From the NCBI GenBank assembly GCA_900469955.1, contig UBYX01000001.1, forward strand, positions 81,359-145,358: 64,000 nucleotides of DNA, read 5' to 3'. The notes beneath the pieces were generated by a model. The model saw nothing but the letters and a program-made list of their open reading frames with translations. It had not been told where the DNA came from and made no database searches. The stretch comes from Hyphomicrobiales bacterium (GTDB taxonomy: Bacteria > Pseudomonadota > Alphaproteobacteria > Rhizobiales > Rhizobiaceae). The translations under genes were made by a program, and so were the position numbers. Numbering within the stretch: the first letter of the stretch is position 1; each line of letters begins with the position of its first letter. Shown piece after piece: positions 45,687 through 54,402 of the stretch.

Positions 45687-47519
45687 TCAGGCGGCGCGGT
45701 AACGGGTCGTCGAGCCGTAGGCAGCACCCCGGCCGGCATTGTCCAGCGTGAAGGCGGCAAGCAGATCCTGCAGGTGCAGGCTCTGGTCCGCAAGCGTCTG
45801 GCTCGCAGCCGTGGTCTCTTCCACCATGGCCGCATTCTGCTGGGTCATCTGGTCCATCTGATTGACGGAGGAGTTGATCTCCTGCAGCCCGGTCGCCTGT
45901 TCGCGGGCGGCGGTGGCGATCGTGTCCACATGCGCGTTGACCCGTTCGACCAGCGTCGCGATCTCGACCAGGGCGTCACCGGTGGAGCGCACCAGCGAAA
46001 CGCCGCCTTCGACTTCGCGGGCCGAATTGCTGATCAGCGTCTTGATCTCCTTGGCCGCATTGGCGGAACGCTGGGCAAGCTCGCGCACTTCCTGTGCAAC
46101 GACTGCAAAGCCCCTGCCCGCCTCGCCCGCACGCGCCGCCTCGACGCCGGCATTGAGCGCCAGGAGGTTGGTCTGGAAGGCGATCTCGTCGATGACGGAG
46201 ATGATCTGGTTGATGCGGTTCGAAGATTCTTCGATGCGGCCCATGGCGTCGATCGCGTTGCGGACGATCTGACCGGACCGACCGGCGCTTTCCTTCGTCT
46301 CGCTCACCATCTCGCGCGCCTCGTGCGCCCGGTCCGATGCGGTACGGACCGTTGCGGTGATCTCGTCCAGCGCGGCGGCGGTTTCCTCGAGGGCCGCGGC
46401 CTGCTGTTCGGTGCGCTTGGAGAGATTGCCGGTGGCGCTCGAGATATCGGCAGCGCTGTCGCGAACCACGAGGCTCGTCTCGGTGATGGCCTCGATCGCA
46501 CGATGCAGCGAGCCGACGGCAGCGTTGAAGTCGTCGCGCAGCTTGGCGTAGTCCTCGCCGATATCGCCGAGCGATACGGAAAGATCTCCACCTGCCAGGC
46601 TCTCCAGCGCACGGCCGAGTTCGCCCATGGCGCGGGCCTGACGCTCGGCCGAAGCCGAAAGCACACGTTCCCTTCCGGAACGCTCTTCGGCGAGTGCGCG
46701 GCTCTGATCCGCCTCGCGGGCCTGCAGCTGGCTGCGTTCCTCGACCGAGTTTCTCAGAACCACGACGGCGCGGGCGATGTCGCCGATCTCGTTCTTCTCA
46801 TCCGTGCAGGGAACGGCGACGCCCACCTCGCCGGCAGCGATCGCCTGCAGCACCTGCTTGACCTTGCCGATCGGTCCCGTGACGCTTCTGACGACGAAGG
46901 CGGCGCCACCGACCAGGACCAGCGCGCCAACGGCGAAGATCGCACCGAAGTTGATCGCGTCGCGCCGGAACATGGCGTGCAGGTCGTCGACGTAGACGCC
47001 GGTGCCGATGACCCAGCCCCACGGCGCGAAGCCGGCCACGTGCGAGTATTTCTCCTGCGGCTGCTCGAAGCCCGGCTTCGGCCAGTAATAGTCCACGAAA
47101 CCCTTGCCCTGGGCTTTCACCGTGTTGACGAACTCGACGAACAGGAACTTGCCGTTCGGGTCCTTGTCACCGTTGAGATCCTTGCCGTTCATTTCCGGCT
47201 TGATCGGATGCATGACCATGCGCGGCGTCATGTCGTTGATCCAGAAATAGCCGGTCCCGTCGCCGTAACGCATGCCGGCGATGATGGCCTTGGCTTCGGT
47301 CTGGGCCTGCTCTCGGGTCATGGTGCCGGCGGCCTCCAGACCCTGATATTTCTTCAGCACGGTGAGCGCGGCGTCGTTCATCTGCGCAAGGCCCGCCTTG
47401 CGTTCCCGTTCCGAAGAAGCATAGCTCTGGAACAGGCTGAACGTCATCGCGCCGCCGAGAATGATAAGCGACAACAGCACAAGACAGTAAAGCCGCCAGG
47501 AAATTGTAAGACGTTGCAC
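45687..47519 (-). CDS. Methyl-accepting chemotaxis protein with sCache_2-type sensor
   Basis: About 610 residues. A first membrane segment (WRLYCLVLLSLIILGGAM) is followed by a single-Cache periplasmic domain (RYGDGTGYFWINDMTP, MVMHPIKPEMNGKDL, GFAPWGWVIGTGVYVDD). Then come a second membrane segment, HAMP, and the signalling hairpin with IDEIAFQTNLLALNAGVEAA. sCache domains sense small organic acids or similar ligands. GTG 47519 is taken as the start because ggaggggg lies 7 bases upstream; the ATG at 47534 would place that site inside the gene and has no site of its own. A terminator follows. Confidence 0.93.
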   Translation of the reverse strand: MQRLTISWRLYCLVLLSLIILGGAMTFSLFQSYASSERERKAGLAQMNDAALTVLKKYQGLEAAGTMTREQAQTEAKAIIAGMRYGDGTGYFWINDMTPRMVMHPIKPEMNGKDLNGDKDPNGKFLFVEFVNTVKAQGKGFVDYYWPKPGFEQPQEKYSHVAGFAPWGWVIGTGVYVDDLHAMFRRDAINFGAIFAVGALVLVGGAAFVVRSVTGPIGKVKQVLQAIAAGEVGVAVPCTDEKNEIGDIARAVVVLRNSVEERSQLQAREADQSRALAEERSGRERVLSASAERQARAMGELGRALESLAGGDLSVSLGDIGEDYAKLRDDFNAAVGSLHRAIEAITETSLVVRDSAADISSATGNLSKRTEQQAAALEETAAALDEITATVRTASDRAHEAREMVSETKESAGRSGQIVRNAIDAMGRIEESSNRINQIISVIDEIAFQTNLLALNAGVEAARAGEAGRGFAVVAQEVRELAQRSANAAKEIKTLISNSAREVEGGVSLVRSTGDALVEIATLVERVNAHVDTIATAAREQATGLQEINSSVNQMDQMTQQNAAMVEETTAASQTLADQSLHLQDLLAAFTLDNAGRGAAYGSTTRYRAA

Positions 47520-47714
47520 GAGGTCCCCCTCCATTTGAAGTTTGTCACATTCTAATGACCGATGGTTACTATGGCGTGAAAGGGAAACCTCGCCCTATGC
47601 GCGAACGATGACTTCCGCACATGCAACCATCTGGAAAACCGGATAGGCTTCCGGCCGCATCCGCCCTAAGCTCGGATGGGAGGAATCAGGACAGACAAGA
47701 AGGGAACAAGAGCC

Positions 47715-48104
47715 ATGACCGACAATGCGAGACCTACGGGGGAGCTGACGCTCCGCACTCTCGCCATGCCTGCGGACGCCAATGCGGCCGGAGATATCTT
47801 CGGCGGCTGGGTCATGGCTCAGATGGACCTTGCGAGCGGTATCCGCGCCGCCGAACGCGCCCGCGGCCGGGTCGTGACGGCGGCGGTGAAAGAAATGGCT
47901 TTCCAGCTGCCGGTGAAGATCGGCGATACGCTCAACGTCTACACCGAGATAACCCGCGTCGGGCGCACCTCGATCACGCTGAACGTCGAGGCCTGGGCGC
48001 ACCGGGCCCGCTACCGGTTCTTGGAAAAAGTGACGGCCGGCACCTTCATCATGGTGGCGCTCGACGAAGACGGCAAACCGACGCCGGTGCCCGAGGAGGA
48101 GTAA
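47715..48104 (+). CDS. Acyl-CoA thioesterase, YciA-like hotdog fold
   Basis: 129 residues. The hotdog core is clear: TLAMPADANAAGDIFGGWVMAQMD includes the catalytic Asp region (N..GDIFGGW), with VKEMAFQLPVKIGDTL and VGRTSITLNVEAW following. YciA-type enzymes hydrolyse short- to medium-chain acyl-CoA. The ATG at 47715 has agggaa upstream; the in-frame extension to 47676 is not needed. A membrane-protein gene follows after 3 bases. Confidence 0.92.
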   Translation: MTDNARPTGELTLRTLAMPADANAAGDIFGGWVMAQMDLASGIRAAERARGRVVTAAVKEMAFQLPVKIGDTLNVYTEITRVGRTSITLNVEAWAHRARYRFLEKVTAGTFIMVALDEDGKPTPVPEEE

Positions 48105-48107
48105 GCC

Positions 48108-48695
48108 ATGGACGCCGTGACCACCACCGAAACCTTCACGCATATCCGCGTGGTGATGGGCATGGTGGTCAGCCTTGGCCTGGCGCGGCTTCTGAACGGC
48201 CTCGCCGGTATCGTGCAGCATCCGAAAGCCGCCCGCGTCTACCTTGTCCATCTCGGATGGGTGGCGTTCATGTTCCTCTTCCTGGTCCATTTCTGGTGGT
48301 GGGAACACCGGCTGCACGCCCTGCCCGTCCTCGGCTTTGCCGCCTATCTGTTCCTCATCGGCTTCTGCGCGCTGTTCTTTTTCCTCTGCGCACTCCTCTT
48401 CCCCACCTCGATGCAGGATTACGACAGCTACGAGGACTATTTTCTGTCGCGGCGGAAATGGTTCTTCGGTTTCTTCGCCGGATTGCTGATCACCGATATC
48501 GTCGACACCATGATCAAAGGCCGCGACTATTTCCTGTCGCTCGGCTTCGAATATCCGGCACGCACCATGATCTATATAGTGCTGAGCCTCGTCGCCGCGA
48601 CGACCGCCAACCGGCGCTATCACGCCGGTTTTGTCATCTTCGCGCTCGCCTATCAGCTCTATTGGATCTTTCGCGTCTACGACATCCTGACATAG
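48108..48695 (+). CDS. Six-helix membrane protein of unknown function
   Basis: 195 residues, not recognised. About six hydrophobic segments: residues 15-35, 48-62, 70-95, 118-132, 148-162 and 168-188. Notable are WWWEH in the second loop and an acidic stretch with MQDYDSYEDYFLSRRKW. ATG 48108 sits behind gaggagg, 3 bases after the thioesterase stop, and GNAT follows 13 bases later, giving a three-gene operon. Confidence 0.8.
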   Translation: MDAVTTTETFTHIRVVMGMVVSLGLARLLNGLAGIVQHPKAARVYLVHLGWVAFMFLFLVHFWWWEHRLHALPVLGFAAYLFLIGFCALFFFLCALLFPTSMQDYDSYEDYFLSRRKWFFGFFAGLLITDIVDTMIKGRDYFLSLGFEYPARTMIYIVLSLVAATTANRRYHAGFVIFALAYQLYWIFRVYDILT

Positions 48696-48708
48696 ACCGG
48701 GGGCACAC

Positions 48709-49215
48709 ATGCCATCGATACCCACTCTCGAAACCCGGCGGCTGCTCTTGCGTCCCCAGACGATGGAGGACTGGCCGGACTTTGCCGGGCTGATGTTTTC
48801 CTCGCGCGCCGCCTTCATGGGAGGTCCGTTTTCGGAAGATGCGGCCTGGGGCCTGTTCTGCAGCGACATCGCACAGTGGGCGCTGATGGGACACGGCGCA
48901 TTGATGATGGAGGAACGCGCGACCGGTCGGTGTCTCGGACAGGTCGGCATCAATCACGGCCCGCTCTTTCCCGAACACGAACTGGGCTGGTTCGTTTATC
49001 CCGAAGCCGAGGGAAAAGGCTATGCGTACGAAGCCGCCGCCGCATTGCGGGAATGGGCCTTCAAGACGCGGCGCATCGAGACCCTGGTGAGCTACATCCA
49101 CCCCGATAACAGCCGCTCCCGGAAACTCGCTGAACGGCTGGGTTCAAGGCTGGATGCCACGGCACCGCGTCGAGATCCCGTCGATCTGGTGTTCAGGCAC
49201 GCTCCATCCCGCTAG
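48709..49215 (+). CDS. GNAT family N-acetyltransferase
   Basis: 168 residues of the RimJ/RimL-like (Acetyltransf_3) group. Begins LETRRLLLRPQTMEDW, the usual first strand. The acetyl-CoA site region is LGWFVYPEAEGKGYAYEAA, a Q/RxxGxG/A-like turn with some variation, and RIETLVSYIHPDNSRSRKLAERLG is the conserved tail. Substrate unknown. Its stop overlaps the convergent DUF1501 stop by four bases. Confidence 0.9.
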   Translation: MPSIPTLETRRLLLRPQTMEDWPDFAGLMFSSRAAFMGGPFSEDAAWGLFCSDIAQWALMGHGALMMEERATGRCLGQVGINHGPLFPEHELGWFVYPEAEGKGYAYEAAAALREWAFKTRRIETLVSYIHPDNSRSRKLAERLGSRLDATAPRRDPVDLVFRHAPSR

Positions 49216-50390
49216 CCCTTCAGATAGGCCGAGGACTTGCCGAAACTCAGTCCCGGAAAGACCTTGCCGGTCAGACTGTCCGGGTCGATGCCGAACTGCC
49301 GGTAGAGCATGGCGGCCGCTATTTCGCGCACGTCTCCGGTCGGCATCAGGTCGCGCCGATCGAGCAGTTGCTCGTCGCCAAGCCCCGGCCACTGGCCGAG
49401 AACCTTGCCGCCGGGGATGGCACCGCCGGCGAGCACTGCAAGTCCGCCGGTCCCGTGGTCGGTGCCGCCGGTCCCGTTCTCGCGCGCCGTGCGGCCGAAC
49501 TCGGTGATCGCCAGCACGACCGTCTTGCCCCATGCCTCGTCGCCGAGGGAGGCCTTCAGCGTGACGATGGCGGTCGAAAGGTCGCCGACGGCTTTGCGGA
49601 ACTGCGCCTTTTGACCCACATGGGTGTCCCAGCCGTTGATCGAGAAGCTGGCGATCCGATATTCCTCTCGAAGCATGCCGCCGGCAAGCCCCGCCATTTC
49701 GGCAATCCCCGCTCCGCGCTTGGCGTCGCCGTAAAGAGCGTCCGCCGACATATCGGTCTTCCATGCCTCCTCCATCGCCTTGGCAAAGGCCTCGTCACCC
49801 GCATAGAGGCGATCGAGAAAGGCGATCTCGTCTTCCGCAAGCGTGAAATTGCTCTGGGTCGACCAGGAGTCCACGTCGTTCGGACCGCTGAGGATGAGCT
49901 CCCTCGCGGCGTTGATGTCGATCGCCTTGCGGGCGTCGGAACGGGGAATGGCGGCAAGCGCGCGGTTCAGCCAGCCGGTCCGCTCGGCCTTGTCGCCGCC
50001 GCCGGTCTCCAGCATGTCCTGACCGTCGAAATGGCTGCGCTGATCGCGATAGGGCGTCGAGACCGCGTGAATGAAAGACAGTTCCCCCGCCTGCCAAAGC
50101 GGCATCAGCGCGGAGGCAGCCGGGTTGAGGCCGAAGAAGCCGTCGAGATCGAGAAGGCCCGTCTGCGGCGTCAGGCCGAGCTTCGGTCGCAGCGCTGCAA
50201 AGGCGGGATCGCCATAGGGCTGCACGAGATCGAGCCCGTCCATCGCGCCGCGCAGGACGATCGTCACGAACCGGTTGTCGCCGGGCGCGGCGGCCAGGGT
50301 AACCGGGGTCAGGATCGGCGCGGCGGCGGCACAGCAGGCGCCTGCGAGAAACCCGCGGCGCGACAACAGGAGGCTCTGCTGCAAGGTCAT
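49212..50390 (-). CDS. DUF1501 family protein, Tat-exported
   Basis: About 392 residues. The N-terminus has a twin-arginine signal (SRRGFLAG followed by an Ala-rich hydrophobic run). The mature part carries the DUF1501 pattern: FVTIVLRGAMDGLDLVQPYGD, SHFDGQDMLETG, and a late VLAITEFGRTARENGTGGTDHG block resembling alkaline-phosphatase-fold sulfatase-like enzymes. It forms a two-gene unit with DUF1800, an association widespread in bacteria, with unknown function. The ATG at 50390 is preferred because aggag is 6 bases upstream; the ATG at 50396 overlaps the DUF1800 stop. Confidence 0.9.
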   Translation of the reverse strand: MTLQQSLLLSRRGFLAGACCAAAAPILTPVTLAAAPGDNRFVTIVLRGAMDGLDLVQPYGDPAFAALRPKLGLTPQTGLLDLDGFFGLNPAASALMPLWQAGELSFIHAVSTPYRDQRSHFDGQDMLETGGGDKAERTGWLNRALAAIPRSDARKAIDINAARELILSGPNDVDSWSTQSNFTLAEDEIAFLDRLYAGDEAFAKAMEEAWKTDMSADALYGDAKRGAGIAEMAGLAGGMLREEYRIASFSINGWDTHVGQKAQFRKAVGDLSTAIVTLKASLGDEAWGKTVVLAITEFGRTARENGTGGTDHGTGGLAVLAGGAIPGGKVLGQWPGLGDEQLLDRRDLMPTGDVREIAAAMLYRQFGIDPDSLTGKVFPGLSFGKSSAYLKG

Positions 50391-50392
50391 GT

Positions 50393-51859
50393 TCATCTCC
50401 TGTTGAATTCGGGTGAAGCGAGAACCATGGTGATGCCATGCACCTTGTTCGGCGCCTGCAAGATGATCCTTCGGGTTTCGGGACGGGCGGCATCGGCCAG
50501 CGCGGCGCTAAGAAATTCGGACGGCTCCATCTTCTGCCCGAGGATCCTGGCAACCATGCGCGACCAGGCGATCCGCTCGCTGAGCTGGCTCGGAGACAGC
50601 CATACGCCGGCCTCGTCGGCGAAGCCGGCCGGGCTCGGCGGCTGCCAGACCGGCTGGCCCATGCGCTGCAGCGCGCCGAATGTCAGCGCGTTTGCCCGTC
50701 CTGCTTTTTGCTTCGCATCCTCCTTCGCCCTTACCCCCGCCATTTCCATGGCCTTTCCGACCGGCCCCTCGTCCTCGCCCTCGATGTCGCGCAGAAGTTC
50801 GGCAAAGTTCTTTTCCGGCAGATCGAAAGCGCGGAAACCGGACACAATGAACTCGAAGGGCTGCTTGATCTTCTGCCCCGGATCCGACCACGCGCGCGGA
50901 TGGGTCAGCATGGCGCGATAGACCTCGGTCAGGTTGCCCTGACTCTTCGTCCAGGCGTCCACCATCGCCTGAACGACCTCCTCCGGCGGAGTGTCGGCAA
51001 TGAAGTGGTGCGCAAGCTTGCGAGAGATGTGCCGAGCGGTGTTCGGGTTCGCCGCCAGGTCTTCGAGCATCAGGATATGATCCTGACCGACGCCTTCGTC
51101 GTCTTCATAGGAGCGGCCGAGCAGCGAAATAGGCCCGGCCTCCGCCAGCCGCGGACGATAGACGACTTCCAGAGCCCGGTTGTCGACCGAAAGGCCGGTG
51201 AGTATCAGCGAGGCGGCGCGAACATCGTCCTGTGTATAGCCGCTGCCGGCGCCGAGCGTGTGCAGTTCGAGCAGCTCGCGTCCGAGGTTCTCGTTGAGCC
51301 CGCGGCTGTTCTTGCGGCCGGCGACCGAATCGGGCCCGACGCTCTGGTTCTGGTCGAGGTAGATCAGCATTGCCGGATGCAAGATCGCGGCCTGCAGAAG
51401 TTTCGAGAAGGAACCGCCGATATTCGGGCGGATCGACTGCGCCTCGTAAAGCGGCACGATCATGCGCATCGGCAGCGACTTCAGGACGCTCGTGGAGAAG
51501 TGATCGACCCAGAAGGTCGCCAGCCTTTCGTAAAACCCGAGCGGGGAATGAATGGCCTGGGCGATGCGGCCCATGGCATCCTGGCGATAGATGCGTTGTG
51601 CCTGACGCTGCGTTTCCTTGCGCAGATCCGCATTGGGATTGCCTGCCTTGGCGGCCTTCGCCTCCGCCGCCCTGACCGAAAGCACCCGGGTCGCCGTCTC
51701 GATTCGTCCCGTCAGCCCCTCGCGGGGAAAACGCGCCTTTTCTGCCACGCCCTCCTCGATCTGTGCCAGCAGCGCATCGGCATCGCCGGGCGGCTCTTCC
51801 CCCGGGCGAAGACCATAACCGAAGCGGATAGCGGCCAAGGTCGGGATAGATGGATTCAT
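50393..51859 (-). CDS. DUF1800 family protein
   Basis: 488 residues of the DUF1800 family. Conserved blocks: AAIRFGYGLRPG at the N-terminus, FWVDHFSTS, ILHPAMLIYLDQ, GLNENLGRELLELHTLG, GYTQDDVRAASLILTG and FELI-like FEFIVSGFRAF. No evident signal peptide; export might be with its Tat partner. It is immediately upstream of the DUF1501 gene with no spacer. The biochemical role is unknown. ATG 51859 is chosen from family length; the frame extends to 51901. Confidence 0.9.
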   Translation of the reverse strand: MNPSIPTLAAIRFGYGLRPGEEPPGDADALLAQIEEGVAEKARFPREGLTGRIETATRVLSVRAAEAKAAKAGNPNADLRKETQRQAQRIYRQDAMGRIAQAIHSPLGFYERLATFWVDHFSTSVLKSLPMRMIVPLYEAQSIRPNIGGSFSKLLQAAILHPAMLIYLDQNQSVGPDSVAGRKNSRGLNENLGRELLELHTLGAGSGYTQDDVRAASLILTGLSVDNRALEVVYRPRLAEAGPISLLGRSYEDDEGVGQDHILMLEDLAANPNTARHISRKLAHHFIADTPPEEVVQAMVDAWTKSQGNLTEVYRAMLTHPRAWSDPGQKIKQPFEFIVSGFRAFDLPEKNFAELLRDIEGEDEGPVGKAMEMAGVRAKEDAKQKAGRANALTFGALQRMGQPVWQPPSPAGFADEAGVWLSPSQLSERIAWSRMVARILGQKMEPSEFLSAALADAARPETRRIILQAPNKVHGITMVLASPEFNRR

Positions 51860-52076
51860 TCGATCATTTCCTCTTTGGACCATGATCAGGGTCCCCGACA
51901 ATTGTGGTGGAAAGGTTCATAAATTGCGGCCATTTCGCGACATGGAGAATTTGTAATGCTGAAGGCGGCAGGCCGCCGTCCAAACATCTACAACCCCCAA
52001 CTCCCCCTTTGGTTGCAGGCGATACGTTTTCAATCGGAAATACCTGTGGCCTTATGTAATTCTCGGGGGAACTTGA

Positions 52077-52931
52077 ATGATACGAAGAACTTGTCGGGCA
52101 GCCATTATCATGGCTGCAGCAACGGTTGCGCTTACCGGCTGCACTCCATCGATCGCCGGAGGCCCAAACCTCGCACAATACAACAGTGTGACCGCAACTT
52201 ATTTTGCCGGCGGCTACGCGCCGTCGCGTCTGGCGGCCTATCATTCCGCTGGTGATTTCGACAAAAAGGCGCTTCGCAATTCGATCGTCCTCAGCGCCAT
52301 GGGTTCGATCGATATGGAGTATGCGCGCTTCTCTTCCGAACTGACGCAGGAAGGCCAGGGCGTTCCCTTCGTCGCGACCATTGCCAGCCTGTCGCTAAGC
52401 GGTGCGGGGACGCTTGCTGCAGCAAAGGCCACCAAGACGGCGCTGGCTGCCGTGGACACCGGCCTCAAGGGCGCGCATGCCGCCTATGACAAGAGCATCC
52501 TCTCGGAGAAGACGATCCAGTTCCTGCAGAAGCAGATGCGCGCCAACCGGAACCGGGTGCGCTCGTCGATAATCGACAAGCTGCCGCTGGATACGGCGGC
52601 CTATCCGCTGGAACTGGCCCTGATGGATGTCAATGAATACGCCTCGGCCGGCACGGTGACTGCGGGACTGATCGGCATCGATGAACAGACCTCGCAGGCT
52701 CTGGCTCTGACCGAGGCCAGCAGGACCGAAGTCGTCTACCCCTATGCGGCAGACGACGCGAGCGCACTCATTAACAGCTATATCGACCGCAATCCTGACG
52801 ACGCCCCCCGGACGCTCAAGAACTGGGTTGCCCGACACAACATAACGAGACTGACGGATTTCCTGAACGACGCGCGCTTTGCGGCGGCGCGCCGCCAGTT
52901 CGTCCGCGAATACGGGCTGAAACCGGGCTGA
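52077..52931 (+). CDS. Putative lipoprotein of unknown function
   Basis: 284 residues, family not recognised. The signal peptide ends in a lipobox (VALTGC). The mature part is mostly helical: FDKKALRNSIVLSAMGSIDMEYARF, an Ala-rich segment with LSGAGTLAAAKATKTALAAVDTG that may be amphipathic or membrane-associated, and helices up to the end. No catalytic motif is apparent. ATG 52077 follows cggggga. A 67-codon gene lies 53 bases downstream on the same strand. Confidence 0.82.
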   Translation: MIRRTCRAAIIMAAATVALTGCTPSIAGGPNLAQYNSVTATYFAGGYAPSRLAAYHSAGDFDKKALRNSIVLSAMGSIDMEYARFSSELTQEGQGVPFVATIASLSLSGAGTLAAAKATKTALAAVDTGLKGAHAAYDKSILSEKTIQFLQKQMRANRNRVRSSIIDKLPLDTAAYPLELALMDVNEYASAGTVTAGLIGIDEQTSQALALTEASRTEVVYPYAADDASALINSYIDRNPDDAPRTLKNWVARHNITRLTDFLNDARFAAARRQFVREYGLKPG

Positions 52932-52984
52932 GGCTTCCGGCATCTTGGGTTTCAATCTCGACAGGCTCCATGGGAGGAGATCAG

Positions 52985-53188
52985 ATGATAACGATCACAG
53001 GCGTGCCCGAACGGGAGTTGCCCAACGTTCTCCGCAGCATTTCGATCGACGGATTGACCGTCATATCGATCGAGAAAGTGACTGATGGCACCTACACCAT
53101 CATCTACGGCCCGGACGCAACTGCGACCCCGTCCAATCCCCTGGCGTCACCCCGCCGGGACGCCGGAGCGAGGACGGAGAAGAGATAA
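52985..53188 (+). CDS. Small hypothetical protein (67 residues)
   Basis: Not recognised. The ATG at 52985 has a strong gggaggag site, which argues that it is real. The first 45 residues alternate hydrophobic strands (MITITGVPE, LTVISIEKVTDGTYTIIYGPD), a beta-rich pattern. The tail is Pro/Arg-rich and probably disordered. It follows the lipoprotein gene and may be cotranscribed. Confidence 0.68.
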   Translation: MITITGVPERELPNVLRSISIDGLTVISIEKVTDGTYTIIYGPDATATPSNPLASPRRDAGARTEKR

Positions 53189-53258
53189 CCTGTCCGCCAC
53201 CGGGGAAGGATGACTCGGCGAAGAGTTCGGCCTATGACGCATTCCGGCCCGAAGCGGA

Positions 53259-53285
53259 CAAAAAAGCCTGCCCCGAAGGGCAGGC
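53259..53285 (-). terminator. Intrinsic terminator of the EamA gene
   Basis: 8-bp stem (gcctgccc / gggcaggc) with a CGAA loop, flanked on the left by an A-run that is the U-tract on the minus strand, 50 bases past the EamA stop. It may also receive the + strand transcript of the small gene at 52985. Confidence 0.78.
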
Positions 53286-53334
53286 GAAGTCCGCTCTGGG
53301 AGTAGTAGAGCGGAGGGGAACTTGATTTCGTGGC

Positions 53335-54282
53335 CTATTCGTGCGTCACGACCTCTTTAGGAATGGCTCGCCTGTAAGACACCGCGAGTGCCAGCCCGAG
53401 CAGGATCACCACCACGCCTGCAACGAATAGAGGCCCTAGCTGATCGCCAAACATGAAGGCGGCAGTTGTGATTCCGAAAACGGGCTGGAGGTATTGCACG
53501 CTTGCCGCGACCCGAGCTGGGACGACGCGGAGGATGTACAGCCATAGCAGCAAGCCAGCGACTGTAACCATCACGCCAAGATAGATAGCGGCCCAAAACG
53601 CCTGAGTTGTTAGCTCGTAGGAGCTGGTAGCCATTTCAGAAGCAGCCAGCGGGAGGATTGCAACTAAGCCAGCAAGGGCATTCCAGGCAGCGACGGGAAG
53701 CGTCCCATATCGCTCCGTCAGCTCCGCGCTCCAGATGTAGTAGAAGGCGATTGCGAGTGCCGAAACCAGCATCCAGGTCACGCCTGCCACCGTGGTCCTC
53801 GATAGGTCATCGACACCGGAGCCGCTTCCGATCGCCACAAGCGCGATACCGCCGAAGGCAGCCAAGAGGCCGGCCCAATGCCGTATCGCTACCGGCTGCC
53901 CAAGACGGATCGCCGCGAAGATGACGATGAAGATGGGAATGGTGGCGGAGACTATAGTTCCGACGGAGGCCGACGTACCCTGGACACCGAAGGACTGCGC
54001 GACATTACCGAGGGTGATGCCCATTACGCCGAGTGCGATAATGCTCGGGACAGCCTTCAGCGGAAGCCGAAGCTGGTCCGCCGCTAGGATCAAGAGCAAA
54101 GGCACAGCCACGAGGAACCGCAGCGCCGTGAACATCAGCGGAGGCACGGTTTCCAGCCCGAGTTTGGTGATTGGGATCGACAAGCCCCAAATGACCGCAA
54201 GCAGCAGCATCGCAAGGACGTTCTTCGTAGCGGATATGGGTTTGGTGGCAGTCATGCCCGCCGCGGCCGTGTTCTCGCTCAT
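53335..54282 (-). CDS. DMT/EamA family transporter
   Basis: About 315 residues with ten membrane segments in two EamA repeats (AMLLLAVIWGLSIPITKLGLE, LLAAFGGIALVAIGSGSG, PVFGITTAAFMFGDQLGPLFV). It exports an unknown small metabolite. ATG 54282 is the likely start; ATG 54255 is also possible and neither has a good ribosome-binding site. The LysR gene is divergent, so the pair forms a regulator-exporter unit. Codon use looks less G/C-biased than in neighbours. Confidence 0.86.
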   Translation of the reverse strand: MSENTAAAGMTATKPISATKNVLAMLLLAVIWGLSIPITKLGLETVPPLMFTALRFLVAVPLLLILAADQLRLPLKAVPSIIALGVMGITLGNVAQSFGVQGTSASVGTIVSATIPIFIVIFAAIRLGQPVAIRHWAGLLAAFGGIALVAIGSGSGVDDLSRTTVAGVTWMLVSALAIAFYYIWSAELTERYGTLPVAAWNALAGLVAILPLAASEMATSSYELTTQAFWAAIYLGVMVTVAGLLLWLYILRVVPARVAASVQYLQPVFGITTAAFMFGDQLGPLFVAGVVVILLGLALAVSYRRAIPKEVVTHE

Positions 54283-54402
54283 GCGCAGGATCATTCGTAA
54301 GTTTGAGATGTGCGTGCGGTTCATTCCTATGCTACGGCTGGACACGCTGACAAACGATAGGTTCTCACAGGATGCGTGAGGAAGGATCACGCATTATACC
54401 GC

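Noticed and set aside
45576..47555. 659-codon + strand frame opposite the Cache chemoreceptor.
   Set aside because: The chemoreceptor on the minus strand is complete with start site and terminator; the frame lacks any recognisable domain.
50438..51922. 494-codon + strand frame opposite DUF1800.
   Set aside because: DUF1800 blocks are all on the minus strand; no start signal on the + strand.
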